This document shows positions 11,801 through 24,217 of a DNA stretch of 64,000 nucleotides, in pieces. The DNA is from Echria macrotheca (lineage: Eukaryota > Ascomycota > Sordariomycetes > Sordariales > Schizotheciaceae). The stretch covers positions 1 through 64,000 of the forward strand of contig MU839845.1 of NCBI GenBank assembly GCA_030411725.1, read 5' to 3'. The notes below the pieces were generated by a model. It did no database searches. It was not told the DNA's origin and saw nothing but the letters and a program-made list of their open reading frames with translations. Both the position numbers and the translations under genes were made by a program. Within the stretch, counting starts at the first letter, position 1; each line of letters opens with the position of its first letter.

Positions 11801-14800
11801 ACCACAGTTGATCGAAGCTCGTCATCCAACGCTCCCCAGACCTGGCTGGCACCCTGGCGGGCAAACGCGTGAGCGCCACAAGCCATCCGACCCGACTATC
11901 ACCGGAAAACAGGGTTGTCATTGGGGCAGCATCCCAGAACAGTGAGCACATCGGCTCGCTCACACTGTCTCTGCTGAGAGGCGATGCTCCAGGTGCTTCC
12001 CACTGTGGCATGGCGCGCATAGGTTAGCCCTTAGCCACACCTCACTTTGGCTGACAAACTTGCGACTGGTTTACACTATGCTGGCTCTACACCAGAGTAG
12101 GACGATTTCCCATGTAGCTGCAGAACCATGCACAGCACCGTGTCCAGAGGGGTTATGACCGGAGAAGCGGCAACCCAGTTGTCCCAGATGAGCGCGGACG
12201 TTGCGGTCGGCGGTGCGGTGAGCCAAAAACCATCGAATTTGGGGGGAACGGCAGGGGGGAGACCAGCTCAACAGACACAGCGCCAACTGACGGGACCCCG
12301 CCGCCCCCCTTTCACCGATTACCCAGTCCCAGGGGAATCGGAAGTGCTGGAACTGGGGTCCAGAACGAAGCATTGCAGCCGACTAGCCGGGAATACACTA
12401 ACTGAGAACAGCTGAAAAAGAAAGGCCAAATGAAAGAGGAAGAAAACAGTGGTTGTGTCGTTCGTCCCCGGCCATCCTTGCCTGCCCCGTGCATGTAACT
12501 AATGTCTTGACTGCACCGAAGCGCCGTGACATTTGCTGGCGAAGAGACAACCTCTTCCGGCCAGCCCCCCGCCCCCTATCGGTAGAGTAGCTGACATGGG
12601 TTGTTCGGCAGCCTGGAACAGGCAAGCCGGATGGTCGCTTCCAGGCCCTCCAGCGCCATGTTTTGCCGTTGCATCGTGTCCTGTCAGATTGGATATGCAA
12701 AGTCGCGTTTTGGGCAACAGGGGAGAGGGGACGAAAGGACGCCCCGCGCGCCTCTCGAAGGGACCGTACCGAGCTGACGCCACAATCAGATTTATGCCGC
12801 CTCAACGAGGGACGGTACCGACCTAACTAACTAGTGCATGCCGCCATCCGATCCGTCAGCTCTGGAAGGAAATGCCAGAGAAGCTTTCTAGAGCTTCCTT
12901 CCTGCTAGGGGCTGTTCGGACGATTTGAAAGCGCGCACTGGGCATGTCACTCCTGAACTGCTAACCTTTGCACTCGCCAGCTGGACCACTTTGTTCACGC
13001 TTGCCATCACGAATGGGACAACTGACCGTTGAGATTCTCTACTGCTTCAATCTTGTGAAAATGGAAACGCCCTGAACAGCCGAATCCACCAGGCGTGGAG
13101 CATTCTGAATGTCATGTTTGCTGCGCGGTCAAAGCCCCCTGTTGAATCCCGTCAAAAATTCAATATTACACCGTATTCGTAAAAGCAGTATTGCCCAGGT
13201 GGTGCGGTAATACCGCCAGCTGAACATCAAATGTTGGCCGCCTGCTGTGTTTTCCTGCACTGGGGTTAGATCCCTGTCACGTCAGGAATGTGGGCGGGAA
13301 CGACCGGGTCTGCTAAGGCCCAAATCGGACGGTGAATCCTGAATCCTGATTCGGTCTTGTTCAAAGGCTGCAAAGTTTGTTGAACCAACAATCGGGAGCA
13401 TTTGCGCATTTCAAAGTATCGTGCGATATGTGGAGCCAATACTCTAGATGGACGTGATTGCCCGATGCGAAAAAATCAGACCTCTGGAGAGCGGGGGGGG
13501 GTATGACAGCGGGACGTGGATCGAACAAGATCGCTACGCCATTCCCTTTTCAACACCCTCCTCTAGAGTACGTACTGTAATGGGCACGCTAATACAACAA
13601 CCATCTCACACATGCCCAGCGCGAACCAGCAGCAACGATCGACACGCGACTTCCAGGTTCCTGGCAGTTTTGACGGCTCCGCAATTGAGCCGTGCCAAGG
13701 ATTTGGTGGTAGCTTGCCGCGGGGGCAGGCACGCTCCAGTCGGAGGATTGTGAAAACTCCGAGTCGAGGCAAGTGTCTCGGTAACTGGTGCCATATACTG
13801 TGGTAGCTAATCGTCTATCAGAGGAGCGCGTGCTAAGGTATGAACTGGGCTCAGATACCGGTAGCAACCCACGCGTTGCGGCATGTTCACACTACTAGAG
13901 TACTGAGCCCAAACGAATTCAAGGTGGGCCAATCGCGGGCGGTTCGAGTCCCTCGAAGCTCGAGCCCGAGGCAAACGCCACTGTGAAGCCGCATCATCCA
14001 TCATGTTGCCATGGACTGTCTGAAGCTACTTTGCCTCTCGGCTTGCCAGACACACACCGCCATTGAGGTCTCCATCCGACAACCGTTTCCGCCACCCACG
14101 GCACGAAGTGGATGGACAAGGCTTCAATTGGGTCTTGATACTCCCCGGTCGGTCGAATTAGACCTGATGCATCGGTTCTGCGAGGGGGCACGGCATCCGC
14201 ATCTCGGCCGCCGTCATGGAGATGGGTTACTTTTCGGCACAGGCTTTTCCCAGTCGGACGCCTCTTACATTCGTTTCATGGCTCAAGTGTGGCCAGCCTC
14301 GGAGCATGACAGGTCGCTTCTTCTCGTGGTTCTCAGGACCGGAAGAAAAAAAAAGAAAGCAGACAACTCAGTCTTCTTCCGTCCGGGACCTTCACGAATC
14401 ACGCAGCAGCTACCACCACCGGGAGACATTGATTCGGATCTCCGGCGGTGGACACGGGAGAAAGCAGGGGACGCACGGAAAGATGGTGTCGTCAACTCAC
14501 GCTTCTGAGGAGTGCCGACGAGGTGTGTATCTGGGGCTTCCTTCAGATCTGACGCCAACGCATTAGCTTCAGCCACGAATCTGGCGGACTCGTCGATCCC
14601 AGGCGCCAATTTCGACCCCGAGGGGCGGGTGGGTAGCGCCCTTTCATGGTGGACTTGGGCGGTGAGTTTAGCCCCTTTCGCACACGCCCATGAGCGGCCA
14701 AGATTGCTTGATCGCAGTTCCAGGACCATGAGAAGCTGCGACCTTCCCTTTTTCGGGCTCTCCTCGATCTGTATCTCGTCCAGCCAACCCACATTCCGAG

Positions 14801-17085
14801 CTCATCACTGGCAGGGCCTGCATGAAAAGAAATCAGATTCCCCACCCATCCTGGCCGAGAGATGGAGCCTTTATTCTGGGAGCTACATTGTCAGGCCTCA
14901 GCTGTTCGCCTTGGCTGTGGGCTTTGTTGGTGGAGACGTCTCCTATTTCTGTTGGTCCGTGTACGGCGTCTACCCCCCAAGCTCCGCTTTCCAGTCCTCG
15001 AGGCTCCTCAGGTGGTTACCTCTACCCAATCCCTTCGGTTATTGACAGGATCATCTGGTAGGGATCGCGGTCTGCCGTCTGCCGTTGTCTCTTCTCCAAC
15101 TGTTCTTCGCTCTCGCCCGAAGCCAATAGTAGGATGATGAGAGGGCGGGCACAGCAACGATACTTTTGTTCCTATGGAGGCTTAGATCGATTTCCCTCTT
15201 GACCTTCACACTCGGAAAGCTTTGATGGAGTAGTAGGGTTGGCTGGGTGCGAACCCGGATGCCGGTAGACGCCAAGCGAGCCCACACAGATTGTTACTCT
15301 GTACTGTGTGTCAAGCTAACACTAGCGCAGCGGACGCGTGGGCTGGCCCATGGACGACGAGTGGCTGGACTGGCAGCAAACAGGCTCTCTCCGCTTCGTT
15401 GGCTGTCTGTCATCAGGCTCACCATGCAGATCATCCCATGTACCCCGACCCTAGCGGTTTCCCCTTCTGTGAGCCCGGCAGAAATAGTCTGCTGCCGCAG
15501 TTATCGACGTGAAATGGAGAACCCTGATCCACCGTTCCCCGCCCGAGCTATCACGCCTCTGGACCACGGTTATCGGGACCCACGACGGCATCTCGCTCTC
15601 TCTCCTCCTCTCCTATCTGAGCGCCGAGGTCCGGAGAGGGAAACCGGGCAGGCCCGAACGCATCGGGATCGTTATGCTCCAGTCGAGGAGAAACCGCAGG
15701 GCTGCATGGATGTGAGCGGGGACTCTTCAACACTGGGTGGCAGATGTGAAGGGAAATGGGTACCTGATGGGCCAATCACGACACAGCGTATCAATCGCCA
15801 TTGGGGGACGAGAGTGTCTCAAGGGTCGACGAGAAGGTGTCGTGCGGATTTCTTTGGGCTTGGTGAGATCGCCGTCTCGACATTGCTCTCCAGAACGATG
15901 TTGCTGTTGCCATGGAAGTAATGATGAACAAAACTCAGGCAGGCACCGAATACCTTATGTACCCTTCCCACAACGCCCCCTTGCCTTTCAGCGATGCCAG
16001 CACGTAGCGGATGCATTGAGCCGTCCCTGTGTAACTCAGCGCCATGACAGACAGCGACTCCTCGGGATGCACTGCCAAGCCAAGCTTGATGGCCTACAAA
16101 GCGCCCGGTGGCACTCGGTGGCGGTCCTCGAGAAAGTGCTTAGCCACGTTACGTGGCTGACTCTAGCTCGGCGCGGCTACTGTATACCCTCATCCCCCGT
16201 GAGCGTCAGGGCTGGTGCTAAGGCTCTAGATCGTGTGGAATTTTTGGCGAAAATGGCGTTGGCGTGGATTCCGGAGCCGGTCTAGAGGCTTCTTTGGCCC
16301 CTATTTCCGGGCGGACATGAAACCATCACGAATTGCACAATCTCTGCGTCCTGGGCCGGACTCGGGGTGAACTGGCGGCCCCGTGTGTCCCAGGATTATT
16401 TTCTACGCTGGGGATACTACGTCAGACGGTGGTTTGGTTGGTGTATCTGCCGCATGTGGATGACGCAGGAACAGATATCGGGCATGTCGATGTCTGCCCG
16501 TCAGCGTGCGTACGTAGGGAGGGCGAGACGGGAAGGGAACACGGTGTGAAAATAAAACGACGGACTGTTTTTTAGCCTATGTCTTTCTCTCTCTCTCTCC
16601 GTCTTCGACGCCGTGCTTTGGACTGAATGGGACGCATTGTCCCTGTGTGCTCCGTACATGTACTGAAGAAAGTCTCCTGCGATGCTGCTGCGATGCCTTA
16701 CGTGGATGGTGCAAGTACTTCCACGCGCAGAAACCAGAGGCGAGATCCAAATGGGGTCACACGCTTCTGCTAGGTTGCTGTGCGTTTCGGCGGCGGCCAC
16801 AAACTCGGAGGCTGGATGTTAGACTACCTAATAAAAGTAACTGGGCGAGGAGGGCATGTAGAGTAACGAGTCACTCTGAGTCATCTCCGACGACAACCGC
16901 TTTCCGTTCCTATTCTTGTCCATCTCCTGGTCTAGCAGGCCATGATGCGGCCGACGAACTGGATGCGTATGCAGCAGTGTGTGCGTGTACATAGGTACAG
17001 ATGTGGCTTGATGTCGGTTGAGAACAGTTCTCCGGCGCCAGTTTAGCTGGTGACGCGGTCTCCAGAGCCCTCCATCTTGGCTTAT

Positions 17086-17131
17086 AAGAGTTATATACGG
17101 AAGTACTGCAAGAGTTATATACGGAAGTACT
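17086..17131. repeat. 22-bp direct duplication
   Basis: Two identical 22-base copies (17086-17107 and 17110-17131) are separated by two bases. Each begins AAGAGTTATA and ends GGAAGTACT. It marks the start of the AT-richer part of the gene-free stretch. Confidence 0.9.
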
Positions 17132-19064
17132 AAAGTTAGATAGCCACTAGAAGGTTCCTGAATCATATCCTATTCTTTCATCATCTGCATGGCCGGATTG
17201 GTCGGAACGCCACTGGCGTCCCAAGATAGGGCATGCCCAATATAGAAGTGAATCATGTTGAGTAGGTATCTTAACGACTGGGGCGGCCACATGCGCGATC
17301 GAGTGTTCGAGACTTTTTCCATCAGATAATACAATCTAATTAGTCATCCTCACATGTGAGATGAGCATCACACGTTCATCGATGGGATATCTTATCGATC
17401 TGTGTCTAGTCTGGCCGTGTTTCACATGGGAACTATATCGATATCGTTTAGGCTATCCTCTATCGATTAGCGGCCTGTCCGCTGCAAGACTACCTGATGT
17501 TGTGCATCCACGTAGGAATTTACTAGTGGCAGCTGTAAAAAGATATGGTACAACAACTTAGGCATGTTGACGGTAGACCGACATACGGGACGAATCACCG
17601 CCGTCGCGGATGCCCAGGAGACCATCGCCGCAGGCTAGTAGTAACCTGGAATGGAAACTACCCAACTTTGACCCTTCACCTGGTGGAAAATCTGCTTGTT
17701 TTAGGTAGTGTGTGCAATGTATTCCTAGCGGAATAGACCGTGTGTAAACGGGTTTGGACCGGGACCGCTAGACCATGAAGCAGCGTCTTGCTATCAAAGC
17801 TGACGAATACAACCAGTGAGGTCATCCGAGGCCCTCGGAGAGAGTAAATAAATAAACAGGATAGAACTCCCCGGATGAGAGGAATCGAAGAGCATCCAGA
17901 AATTATTTCTCTCCGACTCTTTGTCTCAATATGCTTGACTGGATCCACATTGTGAATAACTCCCCTTTCCAACGATCCCTAGACATCCACACTGACAAAT
18001 CCAAGTAAATCAAATTGAATCCGGCTTGAAAACGATCAAGCCTCTCTCCAATCTCCAAACAAGAACCACCCCCTTGGGAAACAACAAGCGATTCCCCCCG
18101 ATCGAACAATGGGCACATCATCACCAGAAACAGGGGCATTGGTCAATAAACCCATACAAGCCTGAGGGAGATAAAAGCACTCCTTCGATTCTCAGGAGAA
18201 GAACCACGCCCAGAATCCATTCCCCCTTTGGTGAAACTGCCCGAAACTCTTCTCAGATATCGAAAGGGAGCAAGAAATGCTCAGAAATATGGAGTGCGAG
18301 CATCGGCAATTCAGTTCACCCTCAGCTCAAGAATGATCAAAATCGCTCTCCTTATTCCAAAAACAAGAGCAACGTCTCCTTGGAATCACCCCAGTTACTG
18401 TCCGGAATACAGGCATCGGTCAACCAACTCACCCCGGATCCGAGAAAGGTTCAACATCGCAAGTAATCCCACTCCTCAATTCCTCAAACAAGAGACACAT
18501 ATTTGTGAACTACTCAATATACGCTTTATAGATCAAACGGAAAGCACAAACCTTGTATCTTACCCCAACCATACCAGAAACCTCCAAGACACCCGGCCTC
18601 GCAGACAACAACATCCCAGCTTCTCGGACATGTTTCAGCAGAATCAAGAACCACGAGTGACACCTCCAGAGACTTACCAATCTACGAAGAAAGACTGGGG
18701 TGGCTAGAGTGGCTGGCTCTATCCATATCTGGATATAAGACCTTCTACACCATTTTAGGAAGTCACATACCCGAATTACCAGATTTGAACCATTCACCTT
18801 TGACAACCAAAGCGTTTCAGGCTGCGAAAAAGGTGTTACGTTTCACAATCAAGCGTATCCCACGTTTCTACATTCCCCCCCCAGGCGCATCGGGAGGCCA
18901 TCGGAGCCTTATGGTATGCTGACTACCTAGATTGCTAGCAGGCTTGCAACGTTGACAAGGTGTGTTGAGACTGTGTCGATCTTGATAAATGGGTGAGTTA
19001 GAATCCGCCACTCTAGCCAGCGACACGGCCACTCTAGTCATCTCGAGAAAAGCCATCCACCCAC

Positions 19065-19089
19065 CAAAAAAAAAAAAAAAAAAAAAAAA
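19065..19089. repeat. poly(A) run
   Basis: About 25 consecutive A residues in AT-richer non-coding DNA. A run this long can be the tail of a retroposed copy, but I see no reverse transcriptase or target-site duplication next to it. Confidence 0.85.
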
Positions 19090-19882
19090 CCGTCGAACGA
19101 AAACAGGGAAAACAGGCTTTACATCGATCGAAAAGACACTCCAGATTCTTCTGTAACCCGACCCAGTTACTAAATTGACTACGACTAAACAACAGCTTCG
19201 ACGACATCCCCCTCTCCGTCTCCCTCGAATTACACACCCCAGCCAGCAAACGAGATATTACAGACCCCTTGCTGTTTTGACTGTCTAGGTACCTAGCTGA
19301 CACCAGAATGACTCAGATACCCCCAGCCAGATCTCTCCTTTGCTTGGATATCTCTGAACATTGATACTCCCACCATGTTCCATAGACAATAACCAAAAAG
19401 AACCAGGATCCCGGCTGCGCACTCTCAACACCTTCGATCCAAGTTGCGGCCAGAACTTGGCAGAGCAGCCGTATATCCATCTGCCCGCGAACAATCGAAC
19501 ACCACCCGGGGAACGTCGGCCCTGGAAACCGCCACGTGATCGCTTTTCATAGCATGAGTTACGGTTTCGAAAGCAACGGGGACTGTACTGTAGTGTGGAA
19601 GATGGGAAGAAGACAGAAGAGTATCGTTTCCGGTATGGTATACACAAAATACCGCCCCCTTTTTGAACCCCCATGTGTCCGTCAACGAACTTAACAAGTA
19701 TGGGAAATATCCCAGGTATTGTACGTGTCTAACCGCCCGATCTTCTGGCAAAGTAGGTATACAGCGTGGGATATCCCTGGTAAAGAATCGCATTTACCTC
19801 TCTCAGCTCCCAGATCTTGTACCGATATTAAGATAGCTAGTTTGGACTGCAGCCACCCGGGTGAAATAGGTACCTTAAACTA

Positions 19883-19952
<70 letters not shown>

Positions 19953-19986
19953 GGAGAGAGAGAGAGAGGGAGAGAGAGAGAGAGAG
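19883..19986. repeat. compound microsatellite (CA)n(TA)n(GA)n
   Basis: A pure (CA)n run passes directly into (TA)n and then an interrupted (GA)n run. A shorter CA run lies at about 20121-20140. Confidence 0.95.
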
Positions 19987-20180
19987 CCATCCCCCCACGA
20001 GATGGGGAAGGAGATGTGACCCCCCTCCGGGGTACACCGCAGAACATCTCGACCACATTCGATGGAAATACTCACACAAGGCGGTAGGTGTAATTCGGAA
20101 GAGGGACACATCCAACACACGCGCACACACACACACACATATCCACTCGCTCATCCACCAAACCCTTCTAGAACGATACA

Positions 20181-20260
20181 CAGATCACAGATCACAGATC
20201 ACAGATCCCAGATCCCAGATCCCAGATCCCAGATCCCAGACCCCAGATCTCAGATACCAG
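20181..20260. repeat. 7-bp minisatellite CAGATCM
   Basis: A tandem array of CAGATCA units changes into CAGATCC units and then degenerates. At least nine recognisable units are present in non-coding DNA about 1 kb downstream of the dbp2 stop codon. Confidence 0.85.
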
Positions 20261-21185
20261 GTATAACTCTCCACCCAAATATTTGACAAAGAAAGAAGGA
20301 AACTACCCACGTCGGCGGTGGAAAAACCAAGGGGGGGCAACTCACATGCCGTCACGGCCGTGTAGTCCACTCGCTGAAGACTATAGTGCATCCATCGTAC
20401 GAGCATGTAAAACATCTCTTTTCGTGAGGTTGAAATGCTCCGATGTGATACACCCAAGGGGGGCCGGTATTTAGGAGTCTTCCGCTCTTCTCCAAGAAAA
20501 ATACAAGACATCATCACAACATTATCAAGTAGAGAAACCGCCTACTCCAACAGGAGCAGGAGCAGGAACATAGAGTAGCACTCACGAAATCATCAATCAC
20601 AGCTGGTCAAGATGCTGTCTCTTATTGTCCGTAATTACAGAATGCCTAGTGCAATGCAGTGAACAAAAGAAAGCTCTATCTCTGCCACGACCCGACCCAT
20701 CTCGAGCCGGCTGCTAAGCATGCCTCTCCTATTTTACATGCTTACTGGACGGGAGTGCTGTTGAGTTCACAATCTGAGAACAGGATCAACAACCTGCTGC
20801 TTACAACCAGGATTACTCAGCCTCGTCCAGAGATCACGGCAGAATGGCCCATAGTATCATGAGAGCGGTGCCACCTCCGTCTGCCGATAGGCACATGACA
20901 CGCTAAACCGCGATGACCCTCAAAGAACCAACCTCTAGTCCTAATCTTCTACCAAAACGCCGTGGTGTCCGAGATTGGCGACGCCGCTGATGGAAGCCAC
21001 CCAAGGGGACAACCAGAACAAGGGGAAAAAAAGCAAATCATTCGCTGCGAGAAATGACGGTTTGGTCGCCCACATCTGCGCATTACCACCGGCGGTTACC
21101 AATGGGCAGAGCGTTGGCACCACCAACACCGCCTGATCGACCTGAAACAGCATCGTCAGCTGCAAGCTCTCGAGCAAGCATCCGC

Positions 21186-23468
21186 TCAGTAACGCCTACC
21201 GCCACGACCACCTCCACGGCCACGGTAGTTGCCATAACGACCACCACCGCCGCCGCCACCATAACGTGCCATCTCTGCCAGGCGGGGGTCAATGTGTTGC
21301 TTGGCCTCCTGGAGGACGCCAACAAGGTCCCGGGCTTGCTTAGCATCTGCAGCGCTTGTTAGCATGAGCCGTCATGTATTCGAAAGGGGCAAAACATACT
21401 GTCAGTGGTGAAGAGCGTAATGGCTGTGCCGTTCGCGCCGGCACGGCCAGTTCTGCCGATTCGGTGGATGTAATCCTCCGAGTTGTTCGGGTAGTCATAA
21501 TTGAGTACGTGAGTGATGTTCCGCACGTCTTAAGCCAGCAAATGGTTAGCAACAGGGAGCTGCGAATACAGCAAGCTTCCAGCACGACCGGGCAACAGAT
21601 GATACAGGGTGACTAAGTATACTCTGTGTACGGTCCTTTGATGGTACTTGTCCTTGGCAGATGGGCTGTCCGTTGCGGAGAATATGCCGGTGGGAGATCC
21701 ATGCTCCAGGTCCTCGGGCCTAGGGAATCTTGGAGACAGCTTGATCAACATCAAGGAATGCCACTCCACGCTTGTACCACGGAGTCCATGACGGTACAAG
21801 AGAAGAATAACGGGAGTAGCATCAGCCGATGACCCTGCTACGTCACGAAACCCAAGACCCCACTCAGAAAGACCATGCAGACACGATGTCAGGCAAGTTC
21901 GCGCAAACCAGAGAGCCCCTAGACACAAGAGTAAAGCACAGCACGAAGTTGCTGGAAACCTGCTTCACGGGAGGAGGGGGGAGTGGGGGATACTTACCGA
22001 TGCCGCGAGAAGCCACGTCGGTGGCAACCATGATCGGACTCTTACCGGTCTTGAACTGATCCAAGACCCAGTCACGCTCGTTTTGTTGCTTGTCACCGTG
22101 GATAGCTGGGCATGAGTTAGCAAACACATCGAAGCATCTCGCGGGGGGAGACTCACAGAGCGCAGGCCAGCCGTCCTGGCGCAGGTATCGGGTAATCTCG
22201 TCGGCAACACGCTTGGTGCCAGTGAAGATGAGGATCTTGTTCGCGGTGTCCTTCTGTTGCATGATCTTCTCGAGATGCTTGATCATGAGTTCGCGCTTTT
22301 CACTCTCGTTGACAACCTCGACGATCTGTGTGATGCGGTGGTTGGCAGCAAGCTCCATGGAGCCGATGTTGACCTGGATAAAGTCCGTCAAGAAATCCGA
22401 AGCAAGAGCACGGACGTCCTTGGGCCACGTCGCCGACCACATGAGGGTCTGACGATCGGGCCGGATCTGACCGATAATCTTGCGAATCTGGGGCTCGAAA
22501 CCCATGTCCAACATGCGATCAGCCTCGTCCAGGACGAGGTAGGTAACGCGACGGAGGTTGGTCTTGCCAGATTCGAGCATGTCGATCAGGCGACCCGGGG
22601 TTGCGATACAGACCTCAACACCGCGTGATAGATCTCTGATCTGGGGACCCTTCGGGACACCACCGTATACACATGTGTTCCTAATTCTTGAAGACTTGCC
22701 GAATTTCGTCATCTCGGTCTGGATCTGAACAGCCAGTTCTCGGGTTGGCGCGAGCACCAGAACAATCGGGCCATCGCCTGGAGCAAGCAGGGGCTGGGCG
22801 TTGATGTGAACGATCGCCGGAAGGCAGTATGTAAGCGTCTTTCCGGAGCCCGTCTCGGCAATACCGACGACGTCGCGTCCGGACAGAGCCATGGGCCAGC
22901 CTTGCGACTGGATAGCAGTAGGAGCCGGGAAGCCTTGAGCCTTCACTTCGTCCATGACGTATCGCGGAAAGCCGGCCTCGTCAAATGTTTCGACGGGTTT
23001 GGGGACATCGGTTCCGGCAATCGTGATGGCGTGGTCGCGACGGAACTTCTCCACCGCTGCAGCCGAACGCTGGCTGACGATCGGGTTCTCCTGGTAAAAG
23101 TGCTTCTCAAACTTGGGAAGAGTGCTCATGTCCCAGTTCTGTTTCTGAAGGTTGGCACCGAGACCACCCATGCGATCGCCGCCTCCTCCTCCATAACCAC
23201 CACCTCCATAGCCGCCTCCGCCGCCGCCGCCGCCGCCGTAGCCGCCACCACCACCGCCAGAGTAACCGTTAGAACCGCTGAGAATTCTGTTAGCAAGCGA
23301 AACAACAAATCTAGGTCGTTGCGATGGTAGCCAAACATACCCATGAGACGAGTAGCCATTTGAGTGTCCTCCTCCGCCGCCGCCGTTACGGTCATAACCG
23401 TTAGAGTAGCCTCCGCCACCGCCGCCGCCGCGGGAGCCAGAACCGTATCCTCCGCCGTAGGAAGACAT
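21186..23468 (-). CDS. dbp2: DEAD-box RNA helicase Dbp2
   Basis: Five exons: 23468-23341, 23277-22157, 22105-21998, 21528-21400 and 21346-21186, giving 548 residues. The N-terminus is a long Gly/Tyr/Ser-rich low-complexity region. The helicase core has the Q motif (PTAIQSQGWPMALSGRD), motif I AETGSGKT, PTRELAVQIQ, TPGRLID, motif II DEAD, SAT, and in the second RecA domain ATDVASRGIDV and HRIGRTGRAG. The C-terminus ends in an RGG-like Gly/Arg tail. All four junctions restore conserved sequence (for example PALSIHGDKQQ, RGIDVRNITHV and FTTDNAKQARDL). Dbp2/p68 helicases remodel RNPs in transcription-coupled processing, nonsense-mediated decay and rRNA maturation, mainly in the nucleus. Three introns are 51-63 bp; the fourth is 469 bp and is described separately. 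Confidence 0.95.
21529..21997 (-). other. long intron of dbp2
   Basis: This 469-bp intron (GTAAGT donor, TTAAG acceptor) interrupts the Asp codon of ATDVASRGID, late in the coding region. The other introns of this gene are 51-63 bp. Yeast DBP2 is known for an approximately 1 kb intron late in its ORF that has been linked to feedback control of its own expression. The similar placement suggests a retained regulatory intron, but that is inference. Confidence 0.85.
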
Positions 23469-24217
23469 ATTTGTGATGGGTAGAGTGGGAGCTGAAGCCG
23501 GCTCTTCTGTTGCAAGGTATCGTCAAATGACTTTTCCGTCGGTCGCTGGATTAATTCGGCCGATCGCTCTTTTTCGCGCGTGCGAGGAAGAGCTGTGCCG
23601 ATGGAAGCGTCGGGTTGGGTGTTGCCGGGGTCTGAAAGAAAGCAAGAAAATCGCTGGTGCAAAACAGCGACAAGACCGACTGGAGGGAGAGTGCCTTAAA
23701 AGAAGGGATCGTTCCTGGTAATGACCAAATGACGTTGCTGGTCAAAGATGAAGTGCCGAGAAGGTGCGGAATCGCAGACCGCTGACTTTCTCGTTTTTTC
23801 AACTTCAAATGAACCACCGACTCTGCAGGAACGAGCGAGCGGGCACCTTGCGATCGGGGAAGGCAAGGTTTGATGGTGGGTGAAATGAGGTTGGAAAGTT
23901 GAAGTTTCGCGGCAAGGGCGAAAAACTTTTGTAGGTGGGAAGAAAGGAATCCAAGTCGCCCCCGGGAATTTTTTCTGCCTTGGAACATTAGGCCACCCAA
24001 AAAAAATATTTTCTTGCAAGCAGTCCCAGGCCGACAGAGTGGGTCAAGGCGTTTGCTTGATAAGGAGATAAAGCAACCACAGCGCCAGCAGGCCTGCCAG
24101 CCAATCAAGTTTTTCGCTGCAGGAACAACCTTTTTACCAAAATTCTACACAGTATTCTGCTGGATTACTCAATGACCATAACACTCGCTGGTTTTGTGCC
24201 ACCTAAAGATGCTCCTC
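23469..24217. other. dbp2 promoter and thi20-like 3' flank
   Basis: 749 bp between two leftward genes. The right part should hold the 3' end of the thi20-like transcript and the left part the dbp2 promoter and leader. An A-run/AATATT element lies at about 23998-24011. No frame here has a recognisable product. Confidence 0.6.

Larger units (their letters stand above)
7433..21185. other. 13.7 kb region without a supported gene
   Basis: It lies between the 5' end of con7 and the 3' end of dbp2. I read the frames on both strands and found none with a recognisable domain or a convincing exon series. Frames of 100-220 codons overlap on opposite strands, as in random GC-rich DNA. From about 7.4 to 16.5 kb the composition resembles other intergenic DNA. 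From about 17 to 20.6 kb it becomes AT-richer, with an A/C-rich, G-poor top strand at 18.0-18.7 kb, a poly(A) run, microsatellites and short tandem repeats. Reasonable contents are the long con7 regulatory region, non-coding transcripts, and an old, possibly RIP-mutated, repeat on the right. Confidence 0.5.

Noticed and set aside
13930..13960. tRNA B-box-like GGTTCGAGTCC
   Set aside because: It matches the consensus, but the T-stem has a mismatch and no acceptor-stem partner or A box lies at the right distance upstream.
18510..19089. Poly(A)-tailed LINE-like retroposon
   Set aside because: A poly(A) run is present, but no reverse transcriptase or endonuclease motif occurs in any frame upstream, and no target-site duplication was found.
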